In this document: piece after piece, positions 33,145 to 41,496 of the stretch | Numbering within the stretch: position 1 is the first letter of the stretch | Layout: each line of letters starts with the position of its first letter | From: Flavobacterium salmonis | Lineage (GTDB): Bacteria > Bacteroidota > Bacteroidia > Flavobacteriales > Flavobacteriaceae | DNA: 64,000 nucleotides | Reading direction: 5' to 3' | Assembly: GCF_903819435.1 (NCBI RefSeq) | Contig: NZ_CAIJDP010000060.1 | Span: forward strand, 372,001-436,000 | Translations under genes and position numbers: made by a program | The notes under the pieces: generated by a model | The model's input: only the letters and a program-made list of their open reading frames with translations | Database searches by the model: none | Told to the model about the DNA's origin: nothing

Positions 33145-34653
33145 ATGGCTCTATCCATAATAAATTCTTTTGCTTCCTGGGTGCTTAAACAAAGGATACA
33201 CCAAATAGAACTCTTTTTAAAATACCCAAACGAAGTTCAGGAAGAACTGCTGCATAATTTATTGACGGCTTCAGAAAACACAATTATTGGGAAGCAATAT
33301 GATTTTGCATCAATCAACTCTTATAAAACTTTTGCAGAAAGAGTTCCGGTTTCAGGTTATGAAGAATTACAGCCCCTAATCGAACGTACACGTCAGGGAG
33401 AGCAGGGTGTTTTTTGGGAGACTCCTATAAAATGGTTTGCCAAATCCAGCGGAACAACCAATGCCAAAAGTAAATTTATCCCCGTAAGCAATGAAGCTCT
33501 GGAAAACTGTCATTATAAAGGCAGTAAAGATTTGCTTTGTATGTATTTGAATAATAACGAAGATTCAGAATTGTTTGTCGGAAAAAGTCTTCGCTTGGGC
33601 GGAAGTTCCCAGATTTACGAAAACAACAATACCTACTTTGGTGATTTATCCGCGATTTTAATTGAAAACATGCCTATTTGGGCCGAATTCAGCAGTACGC
33701 CAAGCAATAAAATCTCCTTGATGACCGAATGGGAAAGCAAAATTGCAGCGATTATCAACGAAACCAAAAATGAAAACGTAACCAGTTTTGCCGGTGTTCC
33801 TTCGTGGATGTTAGTTTTAATGAACAGGGTTTTAGAACATACAGGAAAATCAAATTTATTAGAACTCTGGCCAAACCTTGAGGTTTATTTTCACGGAGGT
33901 GTAAGTTTCTCTCCCTATAAAGAACAATACAAAAATATATTGCCGAGCAAAGATTTTAAATACTACGAAATCTACAATGCCTCTGAAGGGTTTTTCGCAA
34001 TTCAGGACTTGAATAATTCCAGCGATTTATTATTGATGCTCGATTACGGAATTTTCTACGAATTTATCCCGATGGATACTTTTGATACACCAAACCAAAA
34101 AGTAATTCGTTTAGCCGATGTTGAGCTGAATAAAAATTACGCAATTGTTATTACGACCAATTCAGGATTGTGGCGTTATTTAATTGGTGACACGATTCGT
34201 TTTACTTCACTAAACCCATACAGAATCAAGGTTACGGGAAGAACCAAACATCATATTAATGTTTTTGGTGAAGAATTAATGGTTGAAAATACCGATCAGG
34301 CGATTGCCAAAGCCTGCGAAATCACCCAAACCGAAGTTATTGATTATACAGTTGCTCCAATTTTTATGCAGGACAAAGAAAAAGGAGCCCACGAATGGAT
34401 GATTGAGTTCAAGAAAAAACCGGCAGATGTTGGACTTTTCCAAAAGGTTTTAGATGAAACTTTACAGACCTTAAACTCTGATTACGAAGCCAAACGCTAC
34501 AACAATATGACGTTAAATCCTTTGGTAATTAATGTCGCCAGGGAAAATTTATTTTACGATTGGCTGAAGGAACGTGATAAATTGGGCGGACAGCATAAGA
34601 TTCCGAGGCTTTCGAATCAGAGGGATTATCTGGAGCAGTTGAAGGGAATGTAA
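33145..34653 (+). CDS. GH3-family acyl-adenylate enzyme
   Basis: The 502-residue protein belongs to the GH3 family, named for plant auxin-amido synthetases. These enzymes activate a carboxylate with ATP and usually conjugate it to an amino acid. The ATP-binding motif is WFAKSSGTTNAKSKFIPVS (about 97-115). A second conserved region is YNASEGFFAIQDL with the ASEG core (about 276-288), followed by the hinge GLWRYLIGDTIRFTS and VTGRTKHHINVFGEEL. Bacterial GH3 proteins are common in Bacteroidota, but their substrates are unknown. A small secreted hydrolase gene follows after 17 bases. Confidence 0.9.
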   Translation: MALSIINSFASWVLKQRIHQIELFLKYPNEVQEELLHNLLTASENTIIGKQYDFASINSYKTFAERVPVSGYEELQPLIERTRQGEQGVFWETPIKWFAKSSGTTNAKSKFIPVSNEALENCHYKGSKDLLCMYLNNNEDSELFVGKSLRLGGSSQIYENNNTYFGDLSAILIENMPIWAEFSSTPSNKISLMTEWESKIAAIINETKNENVTSFAGVPSWMLVLMNRVLEHTGKSNLLELWPNLEVYFHGGVSFSPYKEQYKNILPSKDFKYYEIYNASEGFFAIQDLNNSSDLLLMLDYGIFYEFIPMDTFDTPNQKVIRLADVELNKNYAIVITTNSGLWRYLIGDTIRFTSLNPYRIKVTGRTKHHINVFGEELMVENTDQAIAKACEITQTEVIDYTVAPIFMQDKEKGAHEWMIEFKKKPADVGLFQKVLDETLQTLNSDYEAKRYNNMTLNPLVINVARENLFYDWLKERDKLGGQHKIPRLSNQRDYLEQLKGM

Positions 34654-34670
34654 ACTCTTGAATTGACAAA

Positions 34671-35447
34671 ATGAATCCTAACACAAACAAAATGAACAAA
34701 ATTTATTTTCAGATATTATTTTTCTTAGCATTAACAGGTTCCCCATCAATCAACGGCCAAAATTATGCAGTTCGGTTAGATAGTTTAAACATGTTTGATT
34801 CTCAAAGAAACAGGAAAATTCCAATTGCATTTTTCCTGCCAAAAACAGATACGAAAATCAATAATCAACAAATTGTCATTTTCAGTCATGGCTATTATCA
34901 AAATAAGGCACATTCAAATCTTAAATATTCTTACCTAACCCATTTTCTTGCTTCAAAAGGGTATTTCGTAGTTAGTATTCAACACGAATTACCCACAGAC
35001 AGCTTAATTCCTTCCTCCGGAATTCCTCAAGTTGTAAGACGCCCATTTTGGGAAAGTGGTGCTAAAAATATTTTGTTTGTAATAAATGAATTAAAAAAAA
35101 CAAATCCTGAATTAGATTTCAAACACATAACGCTGATTGGCCATTCTAACGGTGGTGATATGACTGCTTTATTTTCACAGGAACATCCAAATATTGTTAG
35201 TAAGATAATTACTCTGGATAATAGAAGAATGGCATTACCAAGAACGAATAAACCGAAAATTTATTCCTTGCGCTCCAGTGATCAACCAGCAGATGAGGGT
35301 GTTTTGCCAACAATAGAAGAACAAAAAAAGTTTGCCATAAAAATTATAAAACTTTCAAATACAATTCACAATAACATGGACAATCGCGCAAATGAAGAAC
35401 AGCGAGAAGAAATAAATAACTATGTGTTAGCTTTCTTAAAAGATTAA
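34671..35447 (+). CDS. Secreted alpha/beta hydrolase (dienelactone/acetylhydrolase type)
   Basis: The 258-residue protein resembles secreted platelet-activating-factor-acetylhydrolase or dienelactone-hydrolase-like enzymes. The nucleophile elbow is LIGHSNGGD with S159; the oxyanion region is VIFSHGYYQNKAHSNLKYSY (about 69-88). The catalytic acid is probably D179 (LDNRR), and a histidine near the C-terminus (IHNNM) may complete the triad. Two ATGs are possible: at 34671, or at 34692, which directly starts the signal peptide (MNKIYFQILFFLALTGSPS). The second is likelier. It lies close behind the GH3 gene. Confidence 0.8.
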   Translation: MNPNTNKMNKIYFQILFFLALTGSPSINGQNYAVRLDSLNMFDSQRNRKIPIAFFLPKTDTKINNQQIVIFSHGYYQNKAHSNLKYSYLTHFLASKGYFVVSIQHELPTDSLIPSSGIPQVVRRPFWESGAKNILFVINELKKTNPELDFKHITLIGHSNGGDMTALFSQEHPNIVSKIITLDNRRMALPRTNKPKIYSLRSSDQPADEGVLPTIEEQKKFAIKIIKLSNTIHNNMDNRANEEQREEINNYVLAFLKD

Positions 35448-35490
35448 ACGAATAGCCCAGTGCGCTTTTTTACAGGAAATGCCCATAAAA

Positions 35491-35521
35491 AAACCTTAGC
35501 TCAAATTTATGACTAAGGTTT
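35491..35521 (+). terminator. Terminator of the GH3-hydrolase unit
   Basis: AAACCTTAG and CTAAGGTTT form the stem; T-rich sequence (TGTTTTTATTTT) follows. Confidence 0.75.
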
Positions 35522-35550
35522 GTTTTTATTTTGATTGTCGAGTTACTTAC

Positions 35551-35584
35551 GGAGATTCCTCATTGTTCGGAATGACAGAAATGG
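35551..35584. repeat. REP-like intergenic fragment
   Basis: GGAGATTCCTCATTGTTCGG followed by AATGACAGAAATG resembles the dispersed GGAGATTCCTC...GGAATGACA repeats common between genes in Flavobacterium. Only one imperfect arm pair (GGAGATTCC/GGAATGAC) is present, so it looks degenerate. Confidence 0.35.
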
Positions 35585-35605
35585 CGTGAGAAAATTCAGG
35601 ATGAA

Positions 35606-36835
35606 TTACATCATATCAATATATCGGTCGTGATATCCTAGTAAATATAAAACACCATCAAGACCTAAACTCGAAATCGAATTTGAGGCGCTTTCTTTTA
35701 CTTTTGGTTTGGCATGGAAAGCAATTCCAAGGCCTGCTAAATTAATCATTGGTAAATCGTTTGCTCCGTCCCCAACTGCTATGGTCTGGTTGATGTGGAT
35801 TCCTTCTTTTTCGGCAATGGCAGTCAGGTATTCTGCTTTCTTGATACCATCTACGATATCGCCTATATATTTACCGGTTAGTTTACCATCTTTAATTTCT
35901 AACTGATTGGCGTGAACATAATCGATTCCCAGCTCTTTTTGCAGGTATTCTCCAAAATAGGTAAATCCTCCTGATAGAATCGCAGTTTTATAACCATAGT
36001 ATTTTAAAGCTTTCATTAAACGGTGTGCTCCTTTTGTGATGGGCAGGTTTTCAGCTACTTTTTGCAAAACGTCTTCGCTCAAACCTTCCAGCAAAGCCAT
36101 ACGTTTTTTGAAACTTTCATTGAAATCAATTTCGCCGTTCATAGCAGATTCGGTAATCGCTCTTACCTGCTCTCCTACTCCGTTTAGTTCAGCCAGCTCA
36201 TCGATTACTTCGGTCTGGATTAATGTAGAATCCATGTCGAAGCAAACCAAACGTCTGTTTCGTCTGTAAATATTATCTTCCTGAAACGAAATATCAACAT
36301 CCAGTGTTCTGGAAATTGCCATAAAATTAGCAGTCATTTCGATCTTGTTTACAATATCGCCGGTAACGGATAACTGGATGCAGGAACGTGGATACTCTTC
36401 TTTTTCAACAACAGAAGTTCTTCCCGTCAATCTAATGATAGAATTGATGTTCAGGTTTTGATCTGTCATTATTTTAGTCACAGCTGCCAATTGTACGGCG
36501 GTTAATTTTTCTCCTAAAATATTAATGATATAACGCTGATTGGATTGTGATTTTACCCAGGTTTCGTAATCTTCGACAGAAATAGGAATAAATTTAACCT
36601 TTACTTCCAATTCATAGGCTTTGAACAGCAAATCTTTTAAAACAGGTCCGGAAGTTGAACCAGCTTCAATTTCGAACAAAATCCCTAGAGATAATGTATC
36701 GTGAATATCAGCCTGACCTATGTCTAAAATCACGGCATCATAAGCTGCTAATACTGTGGTTAAACCAGCTGTAACTCCCGGTTTGTCGTGTCCTGAAACT
36801 TTTAATAAAATAATTTCTTTATCTTCTGTCGCCAT
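35606..36835 (-). CDS. serB: Phosphoserine phosphatase SerB with ACT domains
   Basis: The 409-residue protein combines an N-terminal ACT region (about 1-180) with a C-terminal HAD phosphatase (about 195-400) that dephosphorylates phosphoserine in serine synthesis. The HAD nucleophile motif is LVCFDMDSTLIQTEV with Asp acting in DMDST. Motif II is TAILSGGFTYFGEYL, motif III includes the lysine in GIKKAEYL, and motif IV is IAVGDGANDLPMI. The ACT part begins LLKVSGHDKPGVTAGL and may bind serine for feedback control, as in double-ACT SerB of other bacteria. I chose the ATG at 36833-36835 (MATEDKEI) over an upstream frame start ten codons earlier. Confidence 0.94.
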   Translation of the reverse strand: MATEDKEIILLKVSGHDKPGVTAGLTTVLAAYDAVILDIGQADIHDTLSLGILFEIEAGSTSGPVLKDLLFKAYELEVKVKFIPISVEDYETWVKSQSNQRYIINILGEKLTAVQLAAVTKIMTDQNLNINSIIRLTGRTSVVEKEEYPRSCIQLSVTGDIVNKIEMTANFMAISRTLDVDISFQEDNIYRRNRRLVCFDMDSTLIQTEVIDELAELNGVGEQVRAITESAMNGEIDFNESFKKRMALLEGLSEDVLQKVAENLPITKGAHRLMKALKYYGYKTAILSGGFTYFGEYLQKELGIDYVHANQLEIKDGKLTGKYIGDIVDGIKKAEYLTAIAEKEGIHINQTIAVGDGANDLPMINLAGLGIAFHAKPKVKESASNSISSLGLDGVLYLLGYHDRYIDMM

Positions 36836-36920
36836 TTTATCTTTATTGATTTTAAGAAGCGACAAAAATCGGCAATCTATTGTTTATAAAAAAGGATATT
36901 GTTTGTTTTTTTGAATACAA

Positions 36921-36943
36921 AAAGCACATTCCGAATGTGCTTT
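36921..36943 (-). terminator. Terminator of the VOC/SRPBCC cluster
   Basis: AAAGCACATTC pairs with GAATGTGCTTT. It lies about 50 bases past the stop codon of the last VOC gene. The T tract on the minus strand is short. Confidence 0.6.
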
Positions 36944-36992
36944 CTATATTAATTTAACAATTATGTTTCGATACTGAAATTACATAACTTTT

Positions 36993-37433
36993 TTAATTTC
37001 CGGGTTGCGGTTCTTCAAGACTAATCATCCAGTTTACTCCAAACTTATCTTTGAGCATCCCAAAATAAGAACTCCAAAAGGTTTTTTCCAATGGCATATC
37101 TACCCTTCCGCCAGCCGAAAGTCCGCTAAAAATTTTGTCTGCTTCTTCTGTGGTTTCTGTGCCGATTGATATTGAAAAATTATCTCCAAAACCTACATCT
37201 CCATATTTGGGATGACTGTCACTTCCCATCAAGATCGTATCTCCAATTGGAAGCGAAATATGCATAATCCGGTTTGAATCTTCCTCAGAAAGTGCTTCTG
37301 CACCTTCTTCTTCAGGTGCATCTTTATATTTTCCAACATATTGAAATTCTCCTCCAAAAACGGATTTGTAAAACAGAAATGCTTCTTCGCAATTTCCATT
37401 AAACATTAAATAAGTTGTTACTGATTTTACCAT
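36993..37433 (-). CDS. VOC-superfamily protein, PhnB-like
   Basis: The 146-residue protein has the beta-alpha-beta-beta-beta VOC fold of the PhnB/3-demethylubiquinone-methyltransferase-like group. It begins VKSVTTYLMFNGNCEEAFLF and YKSVFGGEFQYVGKY, and later has IMHISLPIGDTILMGSDSHP and the conserved tail TFWSSYFGMLKDKFGVNWMI. Such proteins bind small ligands, often through a metal. The usual E-x-H metal ligands are only partly present. It is the last of seven small genes transcribed from about 40250. Confidence 0.85.
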   Translation of the reverse strand: MVKSVTTYLMFNGNCEEAFLFYKSVFGGEFQYVGKYKDAPEEEGAEALSEEDSNRIMHISLPIGDTILMGSDSHPKYGDVGFGDNFSISIGTETTEEADKIFSGLSAGGRVDMPLEKTFWSSYFGMLKDKFGVNWMISLEEPQPGN

Positions 37434-37503
37434 GATTTGATATTTTTATCGTTATTTATTTCTATTACTTATTGCAATTTGATATTGACATTGCAATTGA
37501 TAT

Positions 37504-37941
37504 TTACTTTTCTGCAAGTTCTTTTACCGTTTCCAGGCCTTTTGGAAATGCATCTTTAAAATAATCAATATGCTTTTCGATTAAATCAACCTGAGAAACC
37601 AGATCTGTAAATTCGTCATCGGGAATTAATCGATAGGTTTCCATGTAACCACTCCATTTTTCTGTTTCCTCATTAAGAGGCAATTCCTTAAAATCTTTTA
37701 TCTCTCCAATATGTTTGAAAGCCATATATTCATTCGGAATTTTCTTTTCTATAATACTATTCATTCCTTCTCCCCCGGGAGACATGAAATGTATTTTATC
37801 ACCCTCATTCCAATCGCTTACTGCATAGGAACCTTCACAAAAAGCACTTGTCCATTCTTTATACGTTTCATCCTCCCATAAAACAGACCAGATTTTTTCC
37901 GGCGAAGCTTTGATTCTGATTTTAAATTCTAATATTTCCAT
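37504..37941 (-). CDS. SRPBCC (START/AHSA1-like) protein
   Basis: The 145-residue protein has the helix-grip fold of the SRPBCC family: it starts ILEFKIRIKASPEKIWSVLW, then YKEWTSAFCEGSYAVSDWNE and GDKIHFMSPGGEGMNS. AHSA1-like single-domain proteins of this length bind hydrophobic ligands in a central cavity; no enzymatic motif is visible. The gene ends just before the PhnB-like gene (70-base gap) and begins three bases from the VOC gene upstream, so cotranscription is likely. Confidence 0.85.
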   Translation of the reverse strand: MEILEFKIRIKASPEKIWSVLWEDETYKEWTSAFCEGSYAVSDWNEGDKIHFMSPGGEGMNSIIEKKIPNEYMAFKHIGEIKDFKELPLNEETEKWSGYMETYRLIPDDEFTDLVSQVDLIEKHIDYFKDAFPKGLETVKELAEK

Positions 37942-37943
37942 AA

Positions 37944-38351
37944 TTATGATAATTTACTAAAATCCATAAATAAGACATTCCAACGATGGCCATCTAAATC
38001 TGAAAAACCGCAACCGTACATCCAGCCCTGACTTTCTGCCGGAGCCCCAAAAACAGTTCCTCCTGCATCCTGTACTTTTTGGGCCAGTTCATCCACTTCT
38101 TCACGGCTCTCAGCATCAATCGAAATCAAAATCTCAGAACTGGCATTAGTATCTGTAATACTGTTTTGCGAAAAGCTTTCAAAAATTGATTCTTCAAAAA
38201 GCATCACTACAAAATGCCCCTCACCCACCACCATACAAGTCGAAGTTGGGGTATCGTGCTGCTCATTAAACGAAAAACCTATTTTCCAGAAAAAATCTTT
38301 CGCTTTTGCTACATCCTTTACAGGAAGATTCAACCATATTTGTTTTGTCAT
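37944..38351 (-). CDS. VOC-family glyoxalase-like protein
   Basis: The 135-residue protein starts MTKQIWLNLPVKDVAKAKDF and continues FFWKIGFSFNEQHDT. It has FVVMLFEESIFESF in the middle and ends in the VOC strand MYGCGFSDLDGHRWNVLF. The last motif contains the D-G-H pattern of glyoxalase/bleomycin-resistance relatives. It is a close paralogue of the protein at 39840-40250, with the same N-terminal LNLPVKDxxK and C-terminal FxDLDGHxW. The role is unknown. Confidence 0.88.
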   Translation of the reverse strand: MTKQIWLNLPVKDVAKAKDFFWKIGFSFNEQHDTPTSTCMVVGEGHFVVMLFEESIFESFSQNSITDTNASSEILISIDAESREEVDELAQKVQDAGGTVFGAPAESQGWMYGCGFSDLDGHRWNVLFMDFSKLS

Positions 38352-38448
38352 TTTTTTTGAATTTTGTTGGTTAGATATTTATTTATTTTTTACCATATAA
38401 GTGATATAAGTTCATTTAACTTTGGGCTTTAGTTTTACAATTGCCATC

Positions 38449-38497
38449 CTGAGCGGAGTCGAAGGCTTATGAAAACGAGGGCTTCGACTCCGCTCAG
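38449..38497. repeat. GC-rich palindromic REP-like element
   Basis: CTGAGCGGAGTCGAAG (38449-38464) pairs perfectly with CTTCGACTCCGCTCAG (38482-38497). The GAGCGGAGTCGA core is a recurrent intergenic repeat in Bacteroidota genomes. It lies inside the VOC/SRPBCC cluster and could end or protect the upstream transcript. Confidence 0.85.
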
Positions 38498-38566
38498 CCT
38501 GACATTGAGTTTTTAAATGTTTTTTTAAACATATAATTTAAGCTAATCTTTGAACCTTTTCCAGCT

Positions 38567-38983
38567 CTAGCTTTGAATGTAATTAGCTTCTGCGTAATTT
38601 TTAAAATTATCCAGAATGGCCTGCCATCCTCCGCGCTGCATTTCTTCGGGATTTTCTGTTTCTGGATCAAAACTCTCTATTATTTCTACGCCGTTTGGTG
38701 TTTCATTGAAACTAATTTCAACCTTTCTTCCATCGGCCATAATGTATTCAATGGATTCATTTTGTTTTACCAAAGTATATTCTCCTCCAAAGTCAAAACT
38801 CATACTGCCGTCTTTTGCCGCCATAGTCGATTTGAATTTGCCACCTTCTCTCAAATCATTTTCTGCGTAAGGTGTATGCCAGTCCGGAGATGCGAAACTC
38901 CATTTTATAATATGTTCCGGTGAAGTCCAAAACTCCCAAATCTTTTGTATTGAAGAATTTATTGTTGCTTTTACTGTAATCAT
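38567..38983 (-). CDS. SRPBCC family protein
   Basis: The 138-residue protein begins MITVKATINSSIQKIWEFWT, then SPEHIIKWSFASPDWHTPYA. Its middle reads GKFKSTMAAKDGSMSFDFGG, and it ends near GGWQAILDNFKNYAEANY. It is closely related to the protein at 39414-39818 (the same IWEFWT, SPDWHTP/DDWYTP and GGKFKxTM motifs), which indicates a local duplication. It is an AHSA1-type helix-grip fold with no known catalytic motif. Confidence 0.87.
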   Translation of the reverse strand: MITVKATINSSIQKIWEFWTSPEHIIKWSFASPDWHTPYAENDLREGGKFKSTMAAKDGSMSFDFGGEYTLVKQNESIEYIMADGRKVEISFNETPNGVEIIESFDPETENPEEMQRGGWQAILDNFKNYAEANYIQS

Positions 38984-39005
38984 TGTAGTTCTCTGTTTTA
39001 AAATT

Positions 39006-39413
39006 TTACTTATTTTTCGTTGGTTTTATCCATTCGTTTATAATTTTCTCCAACTCGTCTTTTCCTTTTTTAATCTCCTGACTATTTTTAAAAGTTATGA
39101 CTGCCCTGTCGTTTTCTTTCCATACTAACATTTTACTTTTATTGGCAATCAATCTGTCTTTTGGCTGCTCCTGTTTTTTTGCTCCTCTGTGAAAAATCAG
39201 TTGCACTTTTGTTGTCATGGGCTGAATTCTCATTGTAATTCTGTCTTCATTTTCAAAGCAATAGTTTGGTGCATTCCATTTAATATTTTCAGTCAGATTT
39301 TTATTTGATACTAAAATGTGATCTCTCAATTCCTCAATTTCTTTTCTGAACGGATGATTTAGTTCGTTCAGAAATTCAGTTACTTCGCGGCTTTTATTTG
39401 ATTGTTTTGTCAT
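39006..39413 (-). CDS. DUF1801 (YdhG-like) protein
   Basis: The 135-residue cytoplasmic protein matches DUF1801: FLNELNHPFRKEIEELRDHI (about 14-33), then NIKWNAPNYCFENEDRITMR and KVQLIFHRGAK. The conserved W-x-x-P-x-Y/F core is present. Function is unknown. Its start codon directly abuts the stop codon of the SRPBCC gene upstream, so the two are translationally coupled. Confidence 0.88.
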   Translation of the reverse strand: MTKQSNKSREVTEFLNELNHPFRKEIEELRDHILVSNKNLTENIKWNAPNYCFENEDRITMRIQPMTTKVQLIFHRGAKKQEQPKDRLIANKSKMLVWKENDRAVITFKNSQEIKKGKDELEKIINEWIKPTKNK

Positions 39414-39818
39414 TTAATTAGCTTCGGTATACTTTTTAAAATTATCAATAACCCCTTGGCAAAATTGTTTTTGCTCACTTGCAGGATGGGTCTTTTCAGG
39501 TTCAAATATTTCTGTAATTTTCACCTTATCACCCTGGCTTTCAAACTGAACACTTCCCGTTCTGTTACCAACAAGCTGATATTCAATAACTAAAAATTTA
39601 TCCACTTTAGTATAAATTCCTTCGTAATCAAAAGAAATACTTCCATCTTTTGTCGCCATTGTATACTTGAATTTACCTCCGTCCTTAACATCATTTTCTA
39701 CAGCTGGCGTATACCAGTCATCAGTAGGATTATTCCATTTCTGAATATGTTTTGGAATCGTCCAGAATTCCCAAACTTTCTCGATTGCCGCATTAACACT
39801 GGTTTGTACCGTTATCAT
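39414..39818 (-). CDS. SRPBCC family protein, paralogue
   Basis: The protein has 134 residues when started at MITVQTSVNAAIEKVWEFWT (ATG at 39816-39818). A start four codons earlier is possible. It shares WEFWT, DDWYTPAVENDVKDGGKFK and TMATKDGSISFDYEG with the protein at 38567-38983. It overlaps no neighbour: its stop codon touches the DUF1801 start codon. AHSA1-type ligand-binding fold; the role is unknown. Confidence 0.87.
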   Translation of the reverse strand: MITVQTSVNAAIEKVWEFWTIPKHIQKWNNPTDDWYTPAVENDVKDGGKFKYTMATKDGSISFDYEGIYTKVDKFLVIEYQLVGNRTGSVQFESQGDKVKITEIFEPEKTHPASEQKQFCQGVIDNFKKYTEAN

Positions 39819-39839
39819 ATGAATATCCAAATTAAATGA

Positions 39840-40250
39840 TTAGCCTTCTTGCGGAATCTGGCTTTCATCCATAAAGAAAATCTCCCAGTGATGTCCGTCT
39901 AAATCAAAAAAATCTCTTTGATACATCCAGCCATAATCTTTAGCTTCATTGTGTAGTTTACCGCCAGCTTTAACAACAGCCGTAATAATTTCATCAACTT
40001 TTTCTCTACTTTCAACAGAAATAGCAGCAATCATTTCTGTGCTTGCCATTGTATTACAAATTTCTTTTTGAGTAAATGTTTTAAAAAATTCTTCTAACAA
40101 AAGCATTGCAAATATATTTTCACCAATTATCAGGCAGGTTCCTTTTTGATTTGTAAATTTTGGGTCAAACGAAAAACCCAATTGTGTAAAAAATGATATC
40201 GACTTATTTAAATCTTTTACAGGAAGATTTAAGAAAATTTTTGTTTCCAT
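39840..40250 (-). CDS. VOC-family protein, first gene of the cluster
   Basis: The 136-residue protein begins METKIFLNLPVKDLNKSISF, followed by FTQLGFSFDPKFT, and ends FFDLDGHHWEIFFMDES. It is a paralogue of the protein at 37944-38351. A longer frame up to 40313 exists, but the ATG at 40248-40250 matches the paralogue start. It is the promoter-proximal gene of the seven-gene set and is divergent from the GlxA-type regulator 130 bases away, which may control it. Confidence 0.87.
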   Translation of the reverse strand: METKIFLNLPVKDLNKSISFFTQLGFSFDPKFTNQKGTCLIIGENIFAMLLLEEFFKTFTQKEICNTMASTEMIAAISVESREKVDEIITAVVKAGGKLHNEAKDYGWMYQRDFFDLDGHHWEIFFMDESQIPQEG

Positions 40251-40380
40251 ATTTATAAAATTACAAATTATCTGACACAAATTTAAAATTTCAAAACCAG
40301 TTTTAAACGACAATAAAAGTCAACTTTAGGGTCATTTAAGACAAAATCCATATCTTAGTACTACTGTAAAAGCTAAAATT

Positions 40381-41346
40381 ATGAGTAAGAAATTAGGGCT
40401 AATTTTGGGGTATGACTACAAATTACTGAGTGTAGCTGCCATTCTGGAAGTTTTTGAAACTGCCAATAAACTGAACACAGAAGCTGAAAAACCTTTTGAA
40501 ATCATGGTTTTCCAGTCGGCTGAACAAATCAATGAAAAAAAATTATTTGGGTATGAAGTCAATTCTATCGAAACATTTAATAAAAGTTTAGACCTGATTT
40601 TAATTCCTGCTTTTACTACCGAAAATATGGGTGAGATGATTGCCAAAAACTGTAATTTCATTCCGTGGCTACAAAAGCATCACCAATCGGGAACTGAACT
40701 GGCCAGTTTTTGCACCGGTGCATTTTTGTTTGCCGCTTCAGGTTTACTGAATGAAAAACTCGCCACCACACATGTCGATGCCTGCAGCGCGTTTACAAAG
40801 GCTTTTCCTTTAGTAAAATTAAAACCCGAAGAAACACTTACTGCAGATGGCAGTTTGTACACCAGCGGCGGATCGACCTCAACTTTTCATTTATTGATTT
40901 TGTTGGTTCAGAAATATTGCGGAAACGAAATCGCCGTACAGATTGCTAAAATATTTTCAATCGACTTAAACCGATACAAACAAAGCTATTTCAGCACTTT
41001 CAGGCCCAATCATTTACATAATGACAGTTTAGTGGCACGATTGCAGCAGAAGATTGAAAACGAATACAGTACAATTGAAACCTTAGAAGAAATCACCAAA
41101 GATATTCCTACCAGCACCCGAAACATGACACGGCGATTCAAACAAGTCACCGGCATCCCGCCCATTGAATATCTTCAAAATATACGGGTCGAAAGTTCAA
41201 AAAAATATCTCGAACAAACGCAGCTTTCGATTTCTGAGATCATCGAAAAAACCGGTTATAATGACCCTAAAGCTTTTAGAAAAGTATTTTATAAAATGGT
41301 AGGCATGAAACCCATTGAATATCGGGAGAAGTTTAGGGTTCGGTAA
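40381..41346 (+). CDS. GlxA/AraC-type transcriptional regulator
   Basis: The 321-residue protein has a DJ-1/PfpI-like N-terminal domain (about 1-190) and a C-terminal AraC HTH (about 215-320). The nucleophile elbow is ELASFCTGAFLFAASG with C111. The two HTH units read TLEEITKDIPTSTRNMTRRF, and ISEIIEKTGYNDPKAFRKVF followed by GMKPIEYREKF. Proteins of this type bind DNA in response to small molecules. Its divergent position suggests that it controls the VOC/SRPBCC genes at 36993-40250. The ligand is unknown. Confidence 0.92.
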   Translation: MSKKLGLILGYDYKLLSVAAILEVFETANKLNTEAEKPFEIMVFQSAEQINEKKLFGYEVNSIETFNKSLDLILIPAFTTENMGEMIAKNCNFIPWLQKHHQSGTELASFCTGAFLFAASGLLNEKLATTHVDACSAFTKAFPLVKLKPEETLTADGSLYTSGGSTSTFHLLILLVQKYCGNEIAVQIAKIFSIDLNRYKQSYFSTFRPNHLHNDSLVARLQQKIENEYSTIETLEEITKDIPTSTRNMTRRFKQVTGIPPIEYLQNIRVESSKKYLEQTQLSISEIIEKTGYNDPKAFRKVFYKMVGMKPIEYREKFRVR

Positions 41347-41395
41347 TTTTTTTATTAGCAGAAGTTTCATTTTCAAAATTACCTCTCGTCCTGCT

Positions 41396-41450
41396 CTGCG
41401 CTATATCTCTGCCTGCGAACCCCGCAGCCAGAGGATATCGCTTCGATCAG
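41396..41450. repeat. GC-rich palindromic intergenic repeat
   Basis: TATCTCTGCCTGCG (41404-41417) pairs with CGCAGCCAGAGGATA (41423-41437) apart from one bulge and one mismatch; GCGC/ATCGC ends extend the stem. It contrasts sharply in base composition with its flanks and lies between convergent genes. A dispersed REP-like repeat is likely. Confidence 0.6.
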
Positions 41451-41496
41451 GGCTAAAAAGAAAATTTAGTTTTCAAAACTTAAACCTCTTAAATGA

